Made by a program: the position numbers and the translations under genes | From: Simiduia curdlanivorans | Lineage (GTDB): Bacteria > Pseudomonadota > Gammaproteobacteria > Pseudomonadales > Cellvibrionaceae | Assembly: GCF_030409605.1 (NCBI RefSeq) | Contig: NZ_JAUFQG010000004.1 | Coordinates: forward strand, 496,001-560,000 | Direction of reading: 5' to 3' | DNA: 64,000 nucleotides | In this document: piece after piece, positions 53,568 to 62,346 of the stretch | Position numbering within the stretch: the first letter of the stretch is position 1 | Layout of the letters: the number at the start of each line of letters is the position of its first letter | Notes under the pieces: generated by a model | Databases searched by the model: none | What the model saw: the letters and a program-made list of their open reading frames with translations, nothing else | Told to the model about the DNA's origin: nothing

Positions 53568-55534
53568 GCCAAGTAAAAAATTTCCAACAGGTGCGCGAGG
53601 CCGAGCAAATTTGGCTAAGCGAACGCCGAAAGCAGGCGCAGGTTGATCCTGTGCTACCGGAAATTGGCCTAGCCTTTTCCGGTGGCGGCATACGCTCGGC
53701 GTGTTTTCATTTGGGCTTTTTGCAGGCGCTGATCGAGCGCAAAAAACTTCAGCGCGTGGATTATTTATCCACGGTATCGGGCGGCGGTTATATCGGTGCC
53801 TGTTTGCAATGGTTGAAACACCGCGCCAGTTCCAGCGCCAACGACGACTTGTTTGCCCAGCCGGTAAACGACAGCACCGTGTTGAACTGGTTGCGCGCGC
53901 ACGGCAAGTATTTGGTCGACGGCAAGGGCATTAACAACATGACCTTGCTGGCGGCGCTTTTAGCCAGCACGCTGTTTAACCTCGCGGTGGTTTTGCCGCT
54001 GTTGCTGCTGTGCGTTTGGCTGTTCGGCTTTCCACACACGCAACTGTACTGGCCACCGCACTGGCACTTGCCCGGTGCCGACGTGATAGAGGGGCACAGC
54101 GGCTATCTACTGGCGCTGCTCATCAGTGCCGGTTCATTTATCAGTTTCTTGATCGCCGTGCCGCTGATGGCACTTTGGCGTCAGGGCCGCACCCAGCACA
54201 ACTTCAAACCCCGGCTGTGGATGGGCAGGCTGCTCAATATCGGCGTCATCGCGGGGCTAATTGGCTTACTCCCCATCGCGGCGCAATTAAGCGATATGCT
54301 GTTCGCCTTAGCCGGCTCCGAATCCCTGTCCCAAATTGGCAAACATCTAAACTATTTGCTGCCCTTCATCGGCGGCGTGTTGACCATTTCGCGCGCAACC
54401 TTTAAACCCGGTTTGGCCCTCGCTGGCCTCACGCTCATGCTCTACGGGCTGGCCGCTTTCGCCTACCATTTAGTTTTTCACACAGGGTTAATTGCACAGC
54501 CCGGTTACTGGGCCTTCTTGGCATTGGCCATCGCGCTGCTAATGTTGGCCAGCGTTAACCGCACCTCGATGCACAGCTACTACCTATCGCGCCTGTGTAA
54601 CGCATTTTTTATGTGCACAAAAGCCGACGACAATCACGGCCAAGATCTAGCCCTAGCCACATTAACCCCGGCCACGGGCGCACCCCTGCCACTGATCAAC
54701 ACCACCATGAGCACGGCCAGCTCGAGCAACCGGCTCTGGCGCGAGCGCATGGGTTTGAGCTTTACCCTGTCGCCGCTGTTTTGTGGCGCGCCACCTACCG
54801 GCTTTGCCAGCACCTCGGCGTTTCAATCTGGCCGCTTGACCCTAGGCGAGAGCATGACCACCTCGGGCGCGGCGGTAGACCCAGGCACCGCGCAAACCGC
54901 CAACGGCGCGCTGAGTTTTTTAATGGCGCTACTAAATTTTCGCCTCGGCTTCTGGACCAAGGCGCCGAGAGCGGCTGATACCTTTTTTTCCCATATGCCC
55001 TACTGGCTCATCATGCGCGAAATGTTTGGCTTCGGCTTAAGCGAAAGCCATAACAATATTCACTTAAGCGACGGCGGCCACTTTGAAAACCTCGGCGTCT
55101 ACGAGCTCATCCGCCGCGAGCTGTCGATTATTGTGGCCGGTGATGCGGGAGCAGACCCGAGCGTCAATTTCTCCGATTTAGGCTTGCTGATTCAGCGCGC
55201 CTACGCCGACTTCGATTGCCATATCGCCATCAATACTGCGCAGCTTAGCGAGGTAACAGACGGCATACACGCCAGCTGTTTCGCCGTGGGCAATATCACC
55301 TACAGCTCCGGCAAAACCGGTAAGCTCTACTATGTGAAAAGCCTACTCACCGCAGCCGCTGGCACCCAACTGGCGAGCTTTGCCTACACAGATCCAAGCT
55401 TCCCCAATGACAGCACGGCAAATCAATTCTATGATGAAGAGCACTTCGATGCCTATCGAGCCTTGGGAAAGCTCAATATGCTTTCGCTGCTAGAGCAACA
55501 CGAAGCCGATATTTTTCCCGAGCCACTTAACTAA
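53564..55534 (+). CDS. Membrane patatin-like phospholipase
   Basis: 656 residues from a GTG that overlaps the upstream stop. The N-terminal patatin part has IGLAFSGGGIRSACFHLGFL (oxyanion hole GGGIRS) and YLSTVSGGGYIGA, where the serine is the probable nucleophile; the acid is in LSDGGHFENLGVYEL near residue 508. Between the two patatin halves are about six membrane segments (residues about 125-330), so the enzyme sits in the inner membrane. It is coupled to the di-haem protein before it, suggesting lipid and redox work together. Confidence 0.88.
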   Translation: MSQVKNFQQVREAEQIWLSERRKQAQVDPVLPEIGLAFSGGGIRSACFHLGFLQALIERKKLQRVDYLSTVSGGGYIGACLQWLKHRASSSANDDLFAQPVNDSTVLNWLRAHGKYLVDGKGINNMTLLAALLASTLFNLAVVLPLLLLCVWLFGFPHTQLYWPPHWHLPGADVIEGHSGYLLALLISAGSFISFLIAVPLMALWRQGRTQHNFKPRLWMGRLLNIGVIAGLIGLLPIAAQLSDMLFALAGSESLSQIGKHLNYLLPFIGGVLTISRATFKPGLALAGLTLMLYGLAAFAYHLVFHTGLIAQPGYWAFLALAIALLMLASVNRTSMHSYYLSRLCNAFFMCTKADDNHGQDLALATLTPATGAPLPLINTTMSTASSSNRLWRERMGLSFTLSPLFCGAPPTGFASTSAFQSGRLTLGESMTTSGAAVDPGTAQTANGALSFLMALLNFRLGFWTKAPRAADTFFSHMPYWLIMREMFGFGLSESHNNIHLSDGGHFENLGVYELIRRELSIIVAGDAGADPSVNFSDLGLLIQRAYADFDCHIAINTAQLSEVTDGIHASCFAVGNITYSSGKTGKLYYVKSLLTAAAGTQLASFAYTDPSFPNDSTANQFYDEEHFDAYRALGKLNMLSLLEQHEADIFPEPLN

Positions 55535-55555
55535 CCCACACCGCCGAGAATGATT

Positions 55556-55900
55556 ATGAAAACGATAAAATTACTAGCCATTGGCGCCAGCTTATTTACC
55601 AGCGTTACAGCGATGGCGGCCGACAACTACCTGTGCACCAACGCCGGTAGCGAGCGCAGCGTGAAAGTGATTTACCAAGCCCCTGGTGTTGCCGTGCCCT
55701 GCGAAGTGCAATACACCAAAGATGGCATCAGCCAAACCCTGTGGACGGCGGAAAACCTAACCGGTTATTGCGAAGAGAAAGCCCAAGCCTTTGCCGACAA
55801 ACTCAGTGGCTGGGGTTGGCAGTGCAACCAGCAGGGCGACGGAATGATGGACGCCAGCGACGAAGACATGACCCCAGCTGAAGGCGCCGACGGCAACTAA
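55556..55900 (+). CDS. Small secreted protein of unknown function
   Basis: 114 residues from ATG 55556 (an ATG two codons earlier is also possible). Signal peptide to about residue 22 (SVTAMAADN). The mature part has two Cys pairs (YLCTNAG, VPCEVQY, GYCEEKA, WQCNQQ), likely two disulfides. No family was recognised. It follows the patatin gene by 21 bp and may be part of the same operon. Confidence 0.72.
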   Translation: MKTIKLLAIGASLFTSVTAMAADNYLCTNAGSERSVKVIYQAPGVAVPCEVQYTKDGISQTLWTAENLTGYCEEKAQAFADKLSGWGWQCNQQGDGMMDASDEDMTPAEGADGN

Positions 55901-55969
55901 TAAGGCGGTTTTACGCGCTTTGGCATTCTTTCCCGAGCGCGTAGCTTTTATTGCGAGAGGTTTTTGAAG

Positions 55970-56060
55970 GTTACAGCTAACAGTTTACAGTTTACAGCTC
56001 ACAGGAAAAGCAGGAGCAAAAAACACAAGCTCTTCGCTGTTAACTGTTAACTGTTAACTC
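55970..56060. repeat. Inverted heptamer arrays: (TTTACAG)n and (CTGTTAA)n
   Basis: Left array (acagctaacagtttacag ..., 55970-56004) and right array (ctgttaactgttaactgttaa, 56038-56058) are reverse-complement in sense and lie 33 bp apart. They can fold into one long hairpin. They form the second heptamer class (TTNACAG). Confidence 0.88.
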
Positions 56061-56072
56061 AAAATACCCTCC

Positions 56073-56678
56073 CTAAACCTTGTTTGCCTTTTTCACCCGC
56101 ACGCGATTATTCACATCGCGACTCGCGCGTATGAGCCCATTATCCAGAAGGCTCGGGCCAGACTTGGCCAAGCGATCGTATAAAACAACGTTAACGCTGG
56201 CGGCCAAGTTCATCGAGCCCACGGTGGGTACATACACTACTGCATGGGCGCGATCGATTATGGCCTGCTTTAAGGTGCCGTCCTCAGGGCCAAATAAATA
56301 CAGCGCCTGCGCTGGGTGCTGAAACGCGGGCAAGGGAACAGCGCCCTCGACTAGATCCACACACACAACGGCCATGGTGCTGGGAATGGCCGCAAAAAAA
56401 TCATCAATATGCTCAAGTGGAATATTTTCGCCAGCGCGCTGGGTATCGGTATGAAATTTAGCCGCTTTGGCGTAGCGATTACCCGAGTAAAAAACCGCGT
56501 CCGCTTGGTAGCAACCGGCAGCGCGCATAACGGCACCGACATTGCTGGGGCTCTTCGGGTTGGTTAAACCGATAGCAACGGTGGGCGCATTGATTGCAAT
56601 GGGTGCAGAAGATGCGCCCTGATCACAGCTTGTCTTGTCGTTCATAGGGTTTTCAATCAAATGAGGCTTAACAGCCAT
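56073..56678 (-). CDS. SpoU/TrmH-family RNA methyltransferase
   Basis: 201 residues (a start at 56645 is equally possible). The SPOUT knot is clear: AIGLTNPKSPSNVGAVMRAA near the start, ALYLFGPEDGTLK and GSMNLAASVNVVLYDRLAK near the end, which are the three SpoU motifs. It methylates the 2'-hydroxyl of a tRNA or rRNA nucleotide; the target cannot be named. It is divergent from the NYN gene with a 47-bp gap. Confidence 0.9.
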   Translation of the reverse strand: MAVKPHLIENPMNDKTSCDQGASSAPIAINAPTVAIGLTNPKSPSNVGAVMRAAGCYQADAVFYSGNRYAKAAKFHTDTQRAGENIPLEHIDDFFAAIPSTMAVVCVDLVEGAVPLPAFQHPAQALYLFGPEDGTLKQAIIDRAHAVVYVPTVGSMNLAASVNVVLYDRLAKSGPSLLDNGLIRASRDVNNRVRVKKANKV

Positions 56679-56725
56679 TGGCGATTGGGGTAGGGTAACA
56701 AACTATTTCTCTCAAGGCTTACTCA

Positions 56726-57211
56726 GTGACAGATTCACCGCCTCGCATAGCCATTTTCGCCGATGTGCAAAACATCTACTACACCACCCGCCAAGCCTAC
56801 CAACGCTCGCTAGACTACCGAAAGCTTTGGCACCTACTCGCGGGCCAAGGCGAGATAGTCATGGCCACCGCTTACGCCATTCACCGCGGCGACGAGAACC
56901 AGTTGAAATTCCAGCAAGCGCTGAAAAACATCGGCTTTACCGTGCGCCTCAAACCCTACATCCAACGCAGCGACGGTTCGACCAAAGGCGACTGGGACGT
57001 AGGTATTGCCATCGATGTCATGGAGCAGGCGCCGGTGGTAGATCGCGTGGTGCTACTTTCGGGCGACGGCGATTTCGATCTACTCTTGGAGAAGGTGAAA
57101 ATGAAATTCCAGATTCAGGCCGATGTCTACGGCGTGCCAGCGCTCACCGCAAATTCACTGATCACATCGGCCAGCCAGTTTTACCCGATTACCGAGGCTT
57201 TGTTGATGTAA
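56726..57211 (+). CDS. NYN-domain protein (LabA/DUF88 type, PIN-like nuclease)
   Basis: 161 residues from a GTG with AAGG upstream. IAIFADVQNIYYT has the first Asp of the PIN-like site; KGDWDVGIAIDVME and RVVLLSGDGDFDLLLEKV have the others (DWDVGI, SGDGDFD). The whole fits the NYN family of RNA-processing nucleases. The target is unknown. Confidence 0.9.
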   Translation: MTDSPPRIAIFADVQNIYYTTRQAYQRSLDYRKLWHLLAGQGEIVMATAYAIHRGDENQLKFQQALKNIGFTVRLKPYIQRSDGSTKGDWDVGIAIDVMEQAPVVDRVVLLSGDGDFDLLLEKVKMKFQIQADVYGVPALTANSLITSASQFYPITEALLM

Positions 57212-57218
57212 GAAGGAG

Positions 57219-57370
57219 CTGCAAGCTACAGGCTGCAAGAGGTTAGGAAGATTACAGCTGACAGTTCACAGTTCACAGAAAGGGCAAAGGCAAAAATCAC
57301 AGGCGCCAAGAATCAGCTACCTAGCTTTTAGCTGTCAACTGCCAACTGCCAACTGCCAACTGCCAACTGC
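57219..57370. repeat. Heptamer cluster of both classes (CTGCAAG, TTCACAG, CTGCCAA)
   Basis: gctgcaag and caggctgcaag units (57219-57239), then acagttcacagttcacag (57260-57278), then ctgtcaactgccaactgccaactgccaactgccaac (57332-57370). The last two are in inverted sense and can pair, as at 55970-56060. Confidence 0.85.
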
Positions 57371-57465
57371 TCACTAATTCTCGCGACTATGGTGTTGGTT
57401 ACGCTATCATAAGCGCCATTTTTAGGGTGCTACAACGCAGCATCAACCAGACAGGGAGCTTAGTC

Positions 57466-58917
57466 TTGATCATCATCCCAACGGAAAAGCGCTTCGACTG
57501 GCGCTACGCACCCACGGTCATGTTCGGCATCGTGCTGATCAACGTGCTAGTGTTCTTTTTCTATCAATCCGGCGATGACAATAAGATTGAGCAAGCCCTC
57601 GAGATCTATCAGCAGCAGGGCTTTTTAGAGCTTGAATGGCCAGAGTACAAAAAATATCTGACCACAAAAAGCACCGAGCAGGACGATGAACAACTCACCT
57701 ACGTAGAGGAACTTTTCGAACAGGAAGATTTCGGCAATTTAGCCGTAGAAATAGTTTTCGATACGGCCTTTTACGACCACCTGTTCAAAGACCCATACAA
57801 TCTAATTGGCTACCAAAAAGTCGAAGTCTGGCTCGACCAGAGAGCAAAAATCAACGCCAGCATTCTCAACCTCAGCTTTATTGCCTACGGCTTAGTTCCC
57901 GCCGACCTCTCGATCACCACCTTGTTTACCACCCAATTTTTGCACGGCGACACCATGCACCTATTGGGCAATATGTTCTTCTTAGTGATTTGCGGCTTTG
58001 CGGTAGAAGCGGCTATCGGCCATTGGCGTTTTCTGGCTTTCTATTTAATTTCCGGTGTATTCGCCAGCCTAGCCCATGCGCTGCTAGACCTCTCCAGCAC
58101 CCAACCCTTGGTTGGCGCGTCTGGCGCTATATCCGGCGTGATGGCGATGTATTTAGCGGTATTTAAATTTCGAAAAATCGAATTTTTCTATTGGCTATTT
58201 ATTTTTGTCGGCTACATCAGAGCACCGGCCTTGATTATTCTGCCCATTTACATCGGTAAAGAGCTAGTGAGCTTTTATACCGATACCGATTCAAACGTGG
58301 CCGTTATGGCGCACGCCGGCGGCTTTGTCATGGGCGCCCTGCTGATGTTCGTCAGCCAGTGGCTTAGCCCGAAAAGTATCGATGTTGAGTACATTGAAAC
58401 CGACCAAAGCATAGACCCCTATCAAGAAGCGCTGGCGCTGGTGTATACCGACATCGAAAACTTTCGCTTTGACTCGGCCTATAAAAATACCCAAGCCTTG
58501 ATTGCCCAGCACGGCGAAAACTTTAGGAACCTTGCGCTCCTTGCCCAGCTAGCTCAACTCAGAAGCCCAGCCGATCAGCAGGCCGCCATGCTTGGCCTAT
58601 TGAAGGTGGAGACGCAAGAGCCTATCGAATTAGAGCGCCAAGCCCAATTACTCATCGACTCAGCCCAGCCAGCCGATTATTTATCCGAACAGGAACTGTG
58701 CAAGCTCGGTAGCCGCCTGTGCCGGTTAGAAAACCTCAAACCTGCCGAAGCGCTATTTGACATAGTGCAGAATAGATACGGCCACCTAGCAGCCAGCCAA
58801 AACAATCTCGCCCTGCTGGCAAAAAAATTGTCTATTGCCTTTGCCAAAACCAATAATGCCCTGAAGTCCAAGCACTACCATGGCCTTGCCAGCAAGCTTG
58901 TAGGGAGCACACTGTAA
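57466..58917 (+). CDS. Rhomboid-family intramembrane serine protease with long C-terminal helical region
   Basis: 483 residues from TTG 57466 (GGGAG 8 bp upstream; the protein then begins MIIIPTEKRFDWRYAP). Rhomboid core: HGDTMHLLGNMFFLV, catalytic serine in GASGAISGVMAMY (near 216) and histidine in MAHAGGFVMGALL (near 282), within about six membrane segments. Between the first two segments is a charged loop (about 35-130). After residue 310 comes a soluble, TPR-like helical tail. The last base of its stop is the first base of the next gene's ATG, so the two are translationally coupled. Confidence 0.87.
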   Translation: MIIIPTEKRFDWRYAPTVMFGIVLINVLVFFFYQSGDDNKIEQALEIYQQQGFLELEWPEYKKYLTTKSTEQDDEQLTYVEELFEQEDFGNLAVEIVFDTAFYDHLFKDPYNLIGYQKVEVWLDQRAKINASILNLSFIAYGLVPADLSITTLFTTQFLHGDTMHLLGNMFFLVICGFAVEAAIGHWRFLAFYLISGVFASLAHALLDLSSTQPLVGASGAISGVMAMYLAVFKFRKIEFFYWLFIFVGYIRAPALIILPIYIGKELVSFYTDTDSNVAVMAHAGGFVMGALLMFVSQWLSPKSIDVEYIETDQSIDPYQEALALVYTDIENFRFDSAYKNTQALIAQHGENFRNLALLAQLAQLRSPADQQAAMLGLLKVETQEPIELERQAQLLIDSAQPADYLSEQELCKLGSRLCRLENLKPAEALFDIVQNRYGHLAASQNNLALLAKKLSIAFAKTNNALKSKHYHGLASKLVGSTL

Positions 58918-60491
58918 TGGAATATTGCCACTTTCACCCGCTCTCATCGGCCACCTTTTATTGCGACCACTGCCTTACCAACCTGTGCGACCACTGCATA
59001 GACGACACTCAACAGCGCGGTGGCGAGCGCTGTATTAGCTGCGCAAAACCGCTCATTAGCTTGGGCGCAGCGCACAGCGCCGAGCCATTCTGGCGTAAAC
59101 TAAAAGACGCTTTTCACTACCCACTCTACGGTCAGTCGTTAACGTTAATCATTGGCGTCGCCGTGATGACCAGCGTGGTGGCCTATATTCCCTTTGCCAT
59201 CGTCTTCTATCTCATGGCCGTGGGCGCTTTAATGCGCTATAGCTTTGCCTGCCTAGAAAATACCGCCAATGGCAAAATGACGGCGCCCGATATCACCGAG
59301 GCTTACGAAGGTGGCATACTGCTGATATTTCAATTAATCGGCATTGTCGTCATTATGACGGCAGCTGTTTTTGGCGTTAACGAATTTTTAGGCGAAGGCC
59401 TTGCCCGCCTACTCGCCGTATTTTGTCTATTGAGTTTTCCCGCGATTATTATTTTATTCGCCTTGAACAGAAATATGTTCGACGCCATTAATCCTCTCAG
59501 TATCACTCAGCTGATACTGTCAGTAGGCCTCTCCTACGGCGTGCTATTGGGTTTAATCTTGGTAATGAGCGCATCCGTTAGCGTTATTCACGAACTCATC
59601 GGTGCAGAATTTTCCTTCATCAATGCCTTACTACAAGGCATCGTTTCCAACTTCTATACCGTTGTGACCTTTCATATCATGGGCTATATGATCTTCCAAT
59701 ATCAGGCCGAGCTAGGCTTCGTTGCCCGAGAAGATCACGGTGGTATCGCCAAAAGCAAAACTGAGCAAGACTTGCACAATGCCAAAATAGACATAGCACT
59801 TAAACTAGGGCAATACGGCCGAGTGGTAGATCTGTTCGGCGAAGCCAATCGGAAATTCCCCAATGACTACAATTACTATGTGCGCTGCTTCGACCTTCTC
59901 TGCGCTATCAAACAAACCGATCGCTTAGAAAAGTTTTTACCTTTCTACTTTGATTTTTTACCCAAGGCTCAACGCGGCGATCAAATTTACCCGAGCTTTA
60001 AACGCGCCCTCGGCCTCATACCCAACTACCTACCCGCCACCGCCAAGCTGCGCCACCAGCTGGCGGAGCAATGCCAATTCAAAGGCGACCCCAAGTCAGC
60101 GCTGCGCCTGCTCAACGGCATTCACAAACACTTCCCCACCTACCCAAAACTAACGGCCGCCTACGAAGTGATGGAGCGCGCCTTGGGCGACCTACCCAAC
60201 ATGGAAAAGCAGCGCGCGCAATGTAAAACATTCATTGAAAACTTAAAACAAAAGGCCGCAGAAGCAGAAGCGGCAAAACAGGCGGCGCAAGCCATACTAA
60301 AACCCAAGAACAAGCCCATGCTCGACAAGTCGGCTCTGCGGCCGAATAAAGACAACACGCCACAGGAAGCCCAAACACAGCCGCTGCGCAAGAGCGAGCA
60401 ACAAAAGCTACGGGCACAGCAATTAGCGGAGAGAAATGCTAAGGGAGAGGCAGAGGGCAAAGACTTGCCACCGATTGAGTTTAAGCCTTAG
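58917..60491 (+). CDS. Zinc-finger membrane protein with TPR-like tail, coupled to rhomboid
   Basis: 524 residues. The start is a B-box-like zinc finger, CHFHPLSSATFYCDHCLTNL then CDHC and CISC, with eight Cys/His residues in 40. Then about five membrane segments (residues 75-275), then a helical region that could hold TPR-like repeats (about 285-420), and a low-complexity tail rich in Ala, Lys, Gln and Pro. No family name was recognised. Coupling to the rhomboid gene (TAATG overlap) suggests it is the substrate, adaptor or partner of that protease. Confidence 0.72.
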   Translation: MEYCHFHPLSSATFYCDHCLTNLCDHCIDDTQQRGGERCISCAKPLISLGAAHSAEPFWRKLKDAFHYPLYGQSLTLIIGVAVMTSVVAYIPFAIVFYLMAVGALMRYSFACLENTANGKMTAPDITEAYEGGILLIFQLIGIVVIMTAAVFGVNEFLGEGLARLLAVFCLLSFPAIIILFALNRNMFDAINPLSITQLILSVGLSYGVLLGLILVMSASVSVIHELIGAEFSFINALLQGIVSNFYTVVTFHIMGYMIFQYQAELGFVAREDHGGIAKSKTEQDLHNAKIDIALKLGQYGRVVDLFGEANRKFPNDYNYYVRCFDLLCAIKQTDRLEKFLPFYFDFLPKAQRGDQIYPSFKRALGLIPNYLPATAKLRHQLAEQCQFKGDPKSALRLLNGIHKHFPTYPKLTAAYEVMERALGDLPNMEKQRAQCKTFIENLKQKAAEAEAAKQAAQAILKPKNKPMLDKSALRPNKDNTPQEAQTQPLRKSEQQKLRAQQLAERNAKGEAEGKDLPPIEFKP

Positions 60492-60606
60492 GGCCCTTTA
60501 GATATACCGTGAAGTAAGACGCTATTGAGTTTCATTCGAGCACTAAGATATTTAAATTAAGGATTATGCACGACTTCAGGAGATTAACCGTTACAGCTTT
60601 TAAAGC

Positions 60607-60807
60607 TTAACTGAGAACCCCATCATAAGACCAAAATCGCTTCCAGCTGCTTGGCTTTGGATGCGCAAGAGCATATTCCCTTCGCTTTATGTGATCCAAA
60701 CTTTCGAACCAGTCGGCAAATTCAAACCAGTAACTTTCCCCCGGATCTTGCCGCCACCACATCGAGCCTAAAGGCTTGTTCGGATATTTTTCCCAAGGAG
60801 GCATCAT
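60607..60807 (-). CDS. Small conserved Trp-rich protein of unknown function
   Basis: 66 residues with PWEKYPNKPLGSMWWRQDPG followed by SYWFEFADWFESL. The combination of PWxxYP, GSxxWRxGPGExYW and a late WF motif resembles a widespread family of small bacterial proteins without known function that I recall only by pattern. There is no signal or membrane segment. It lies in the broken cassette zone at 60.6-62.8 kb. Confidence 0.55.
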   Translation of the reverse strand: MMPPWEKYPNKPLGSMWWRQDPGESYWFEFADWFESLDHIKRREYALAHPKPSSWKRFWSYDGVLS

Positions 60808-60999
60808 TGCCTATACCATAGAAATAGAAACAATTTTGGAGTTAATAAACAACCCTTAACGGTACATAGAATGCAACCCATGCCGGTTAAAGACCTATGA
60901 CTTAGTGCCATTAGAAAACGGTAATTAACAGTTAACACTTGTAGCGAGGCGGGATTAGTGCCGAGTTCAGCAGCGATAGGAGCGGCTTGACCACCCTTA

Positions 61000-61377
61000 T
61001 TAATTTCCATTCGCACACACCAACTTGAGGTCGTGATTAATGGACTTGTAAAATTGAGGGTAGCCACTATCGGTTTTGTATGACACTACAACCCCATTCT
61101 CTAGTAACCCGATATTGTAGGACGGATAAGTATACCAAAGCTTAGGTAGATACGACGCATAAGACGGACTCCAACCTTCATTATTACTCCTAATCCAATT
61201 TGTAATTTCTAGGTATCTCTCATCTGCGCCAAAAATTTGCTTACCGCAATATTCAAATTCCGAAGGTAACAACGCAGCATCGATACTTTGCGATCGAAAT
61301 ACATATAGCAGTAATCCAACCACTAGGAAAACCACAGTTAGAAATATAACTCCGATGATCTTTGGTGCACTTTTCAT
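61000..61377 (-). CDS. Membrane-anchored protein of unknown function (cassette-like)
   Basis: 125 residues with one N-terminal membrane segment (about 7-27) and a periplasmic or outside part containing two Cys (EYCGKQ near the start, LVCANGN at the end) and WYTYPSYNIGLLENGVVVSY. No family was recognised. The ATG lies 9 bp after a GGCGTTAAGA sequence that looks like an attC core on the minus strand, so it was probably a gene cassette. Confidence 0.6.
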   Translation of the reverse strand: MKSAPKIIGVIFLTVVFLVVGLLLYVFRSQSIDAALLPSEFEYCGKQIFGADERYLEITNWIRSNNEGWSPSYASYLPKLWYTYPSYNIGLLENGVVVSYKTDSGYPQFYKSINHDLKLVCANGN

Positions 61378-61384
61378 AGAATCT

Positions 61385-61403
61385 TAACGCCAATGTTATG
61401 CGG
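61385..61403. other. Collapsed attC-like junction
   Basis: cttaacgccaatgttatgc reads on the minus strand as R'' GCATAAC, three bases, then GGCGTTAAG. It has both ends of an attC but no stem. It faces a minus cassette on the left and a plus cassette (61424-62303) on the right. Confidence 0.4.
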
Positions 61404-61423
61404 AATTATTTTTGGATAAAATT

Positions 61424-62215
61424 ATGATTAAATTAGTGCTAGTTTTAATTCTAGCTGTACAAATTTTAACGGTTCTTGTAGGAAAAGAAGAAAGTGACTC
61501 GCCCACAAGTTACGATAGTGAATTAAATGCAAAGCAACTGCGAGAAAAACTTGTTAAATCGTGCAGCAAAAAAAATGAAATTTATGCATTCTGTACTTGT
61601 TTTCGGGAAAATCTTGATTTAGTGACAGATGATGACCTGACTAAATACCGAGATCGAAAAAGGGTTTTAGAGGCTGAGGCGATGAAAGCGAAGGTATCAG
61701 GTGATATAGTTAAGCTAGATGTAATTACCACTGACATCAGTGAAGGATTGATTGATAACAAGATAAGTAAAAAATGCATGCCACCGCTTTTATTGGAGGG
61801 CGAGGAGTATGAGAAAAATTTTAATAAAGGAATCTATCACTACGCAAAAAAGGATTACAAAAAAGCAATAGAGTATTGGTTGCCATACGCTGAAGCTGGC
61901 AGCGGGCCCGCAATGGCAAACCTAGCTGCGCTCTACAATAGAGAAATAGATGGACAGATTGATCTACTAAATTTATACCATTGGAGTTTTAAGTCAGGTC
62001 TTAATGGAGATTCACAGGCGCAATTTAATTTGGCTGTAATGTTTTTAAACGGCGAGACGGGAAGCAAGGATCTGATAAAGAGTTATGTATGGGCTGAGAA
62101 GGCGGCGCAAGGTGGTCACGACACAGCGCAAAAGCTTAAGGGTGACCTTGATCGTTATCTATCCAATGATCAGATCGTTGAGGCACAAAAGTACTCAGCA
62201 GAGATATTTCAATAG
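61424..62215 (+). CDS. Sel1-like repeat protein, integron cassette on the plus strand
   Basis: 263 residues from ATG 61424. N-terminal membrane segment or signal (MIKLVLVLILAVQILTVLVG), a helical middle with two Cys pairs (SCSKK, FCTCFRE), then two Sel1-like repeats: AIEYWLPYAEAGSGPAMANL and SQAQFNLAVMFLNGETGSKD with KSYVWAEKAAQGGHDTAQ. Sel1 repeats are protein-binding scaffolds. The gene ends 13 bp before an intact plus-strand attC (62229-62303), so it is a cassette gene in opposite orientation to the 12.6-19.2 kb array. Confidence 0.75.
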   Translation: MIKLVLVLILAVQILTVLVGKEESDSPTSYDSELNAKQLREKLVKSCSKKNEIYAFCTCFRENLDLVTDDDLTKYRDRKRVLEAEAMKAKVSGDIVKLDVITTDISEGLIDNKISKKCMPPLLLEGEEYEKNFNKGIYHYAKKDYKKAIEYWLPYAEAGSGPAMANLAALYNREIDGQIDLLNLYHWSFKSGLNGDSQAQFNLAVMFLNGETGSKDLIKSYVWAEKAAQGGHDTAQKLKGDLDRYLSNDQIVEAQKYSAEIFQ

Positions 62216-62228
62216 GGCCAAGGAAGTT

Positions 62229-62303
62229 GCATAACAAATCAAGGCAGCCGAACCAAAACGCTTACTTCGTTCGCGTTTCGGTCGGCTGCTTGAGGCGTTA
62301 TAT
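62229..62303 (+). other. attC site J (plus strand)
   Basis: R'' GCATAAC (62229-62235) and R' GTTATAT (62297-62303). The arms AAATCAAGGCAGCCGAACC and GGTCGGCTGCTTGAGGC are strongly complementary, like the minus-strand sites. Confidence 0.92.
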
Positions 62304-62346
62304 GCCGTGTGAAGCGAAGCGTAACGAGGTCACATTGACATTTTTG

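Noticed and set aside
60808..60999. Degenerate attC between 60.8 and 61.0 kb
   Set aside because: A GTTAAC core and an AATAAGGGTGG arm are present but do not pair, so it is too decayed to call.
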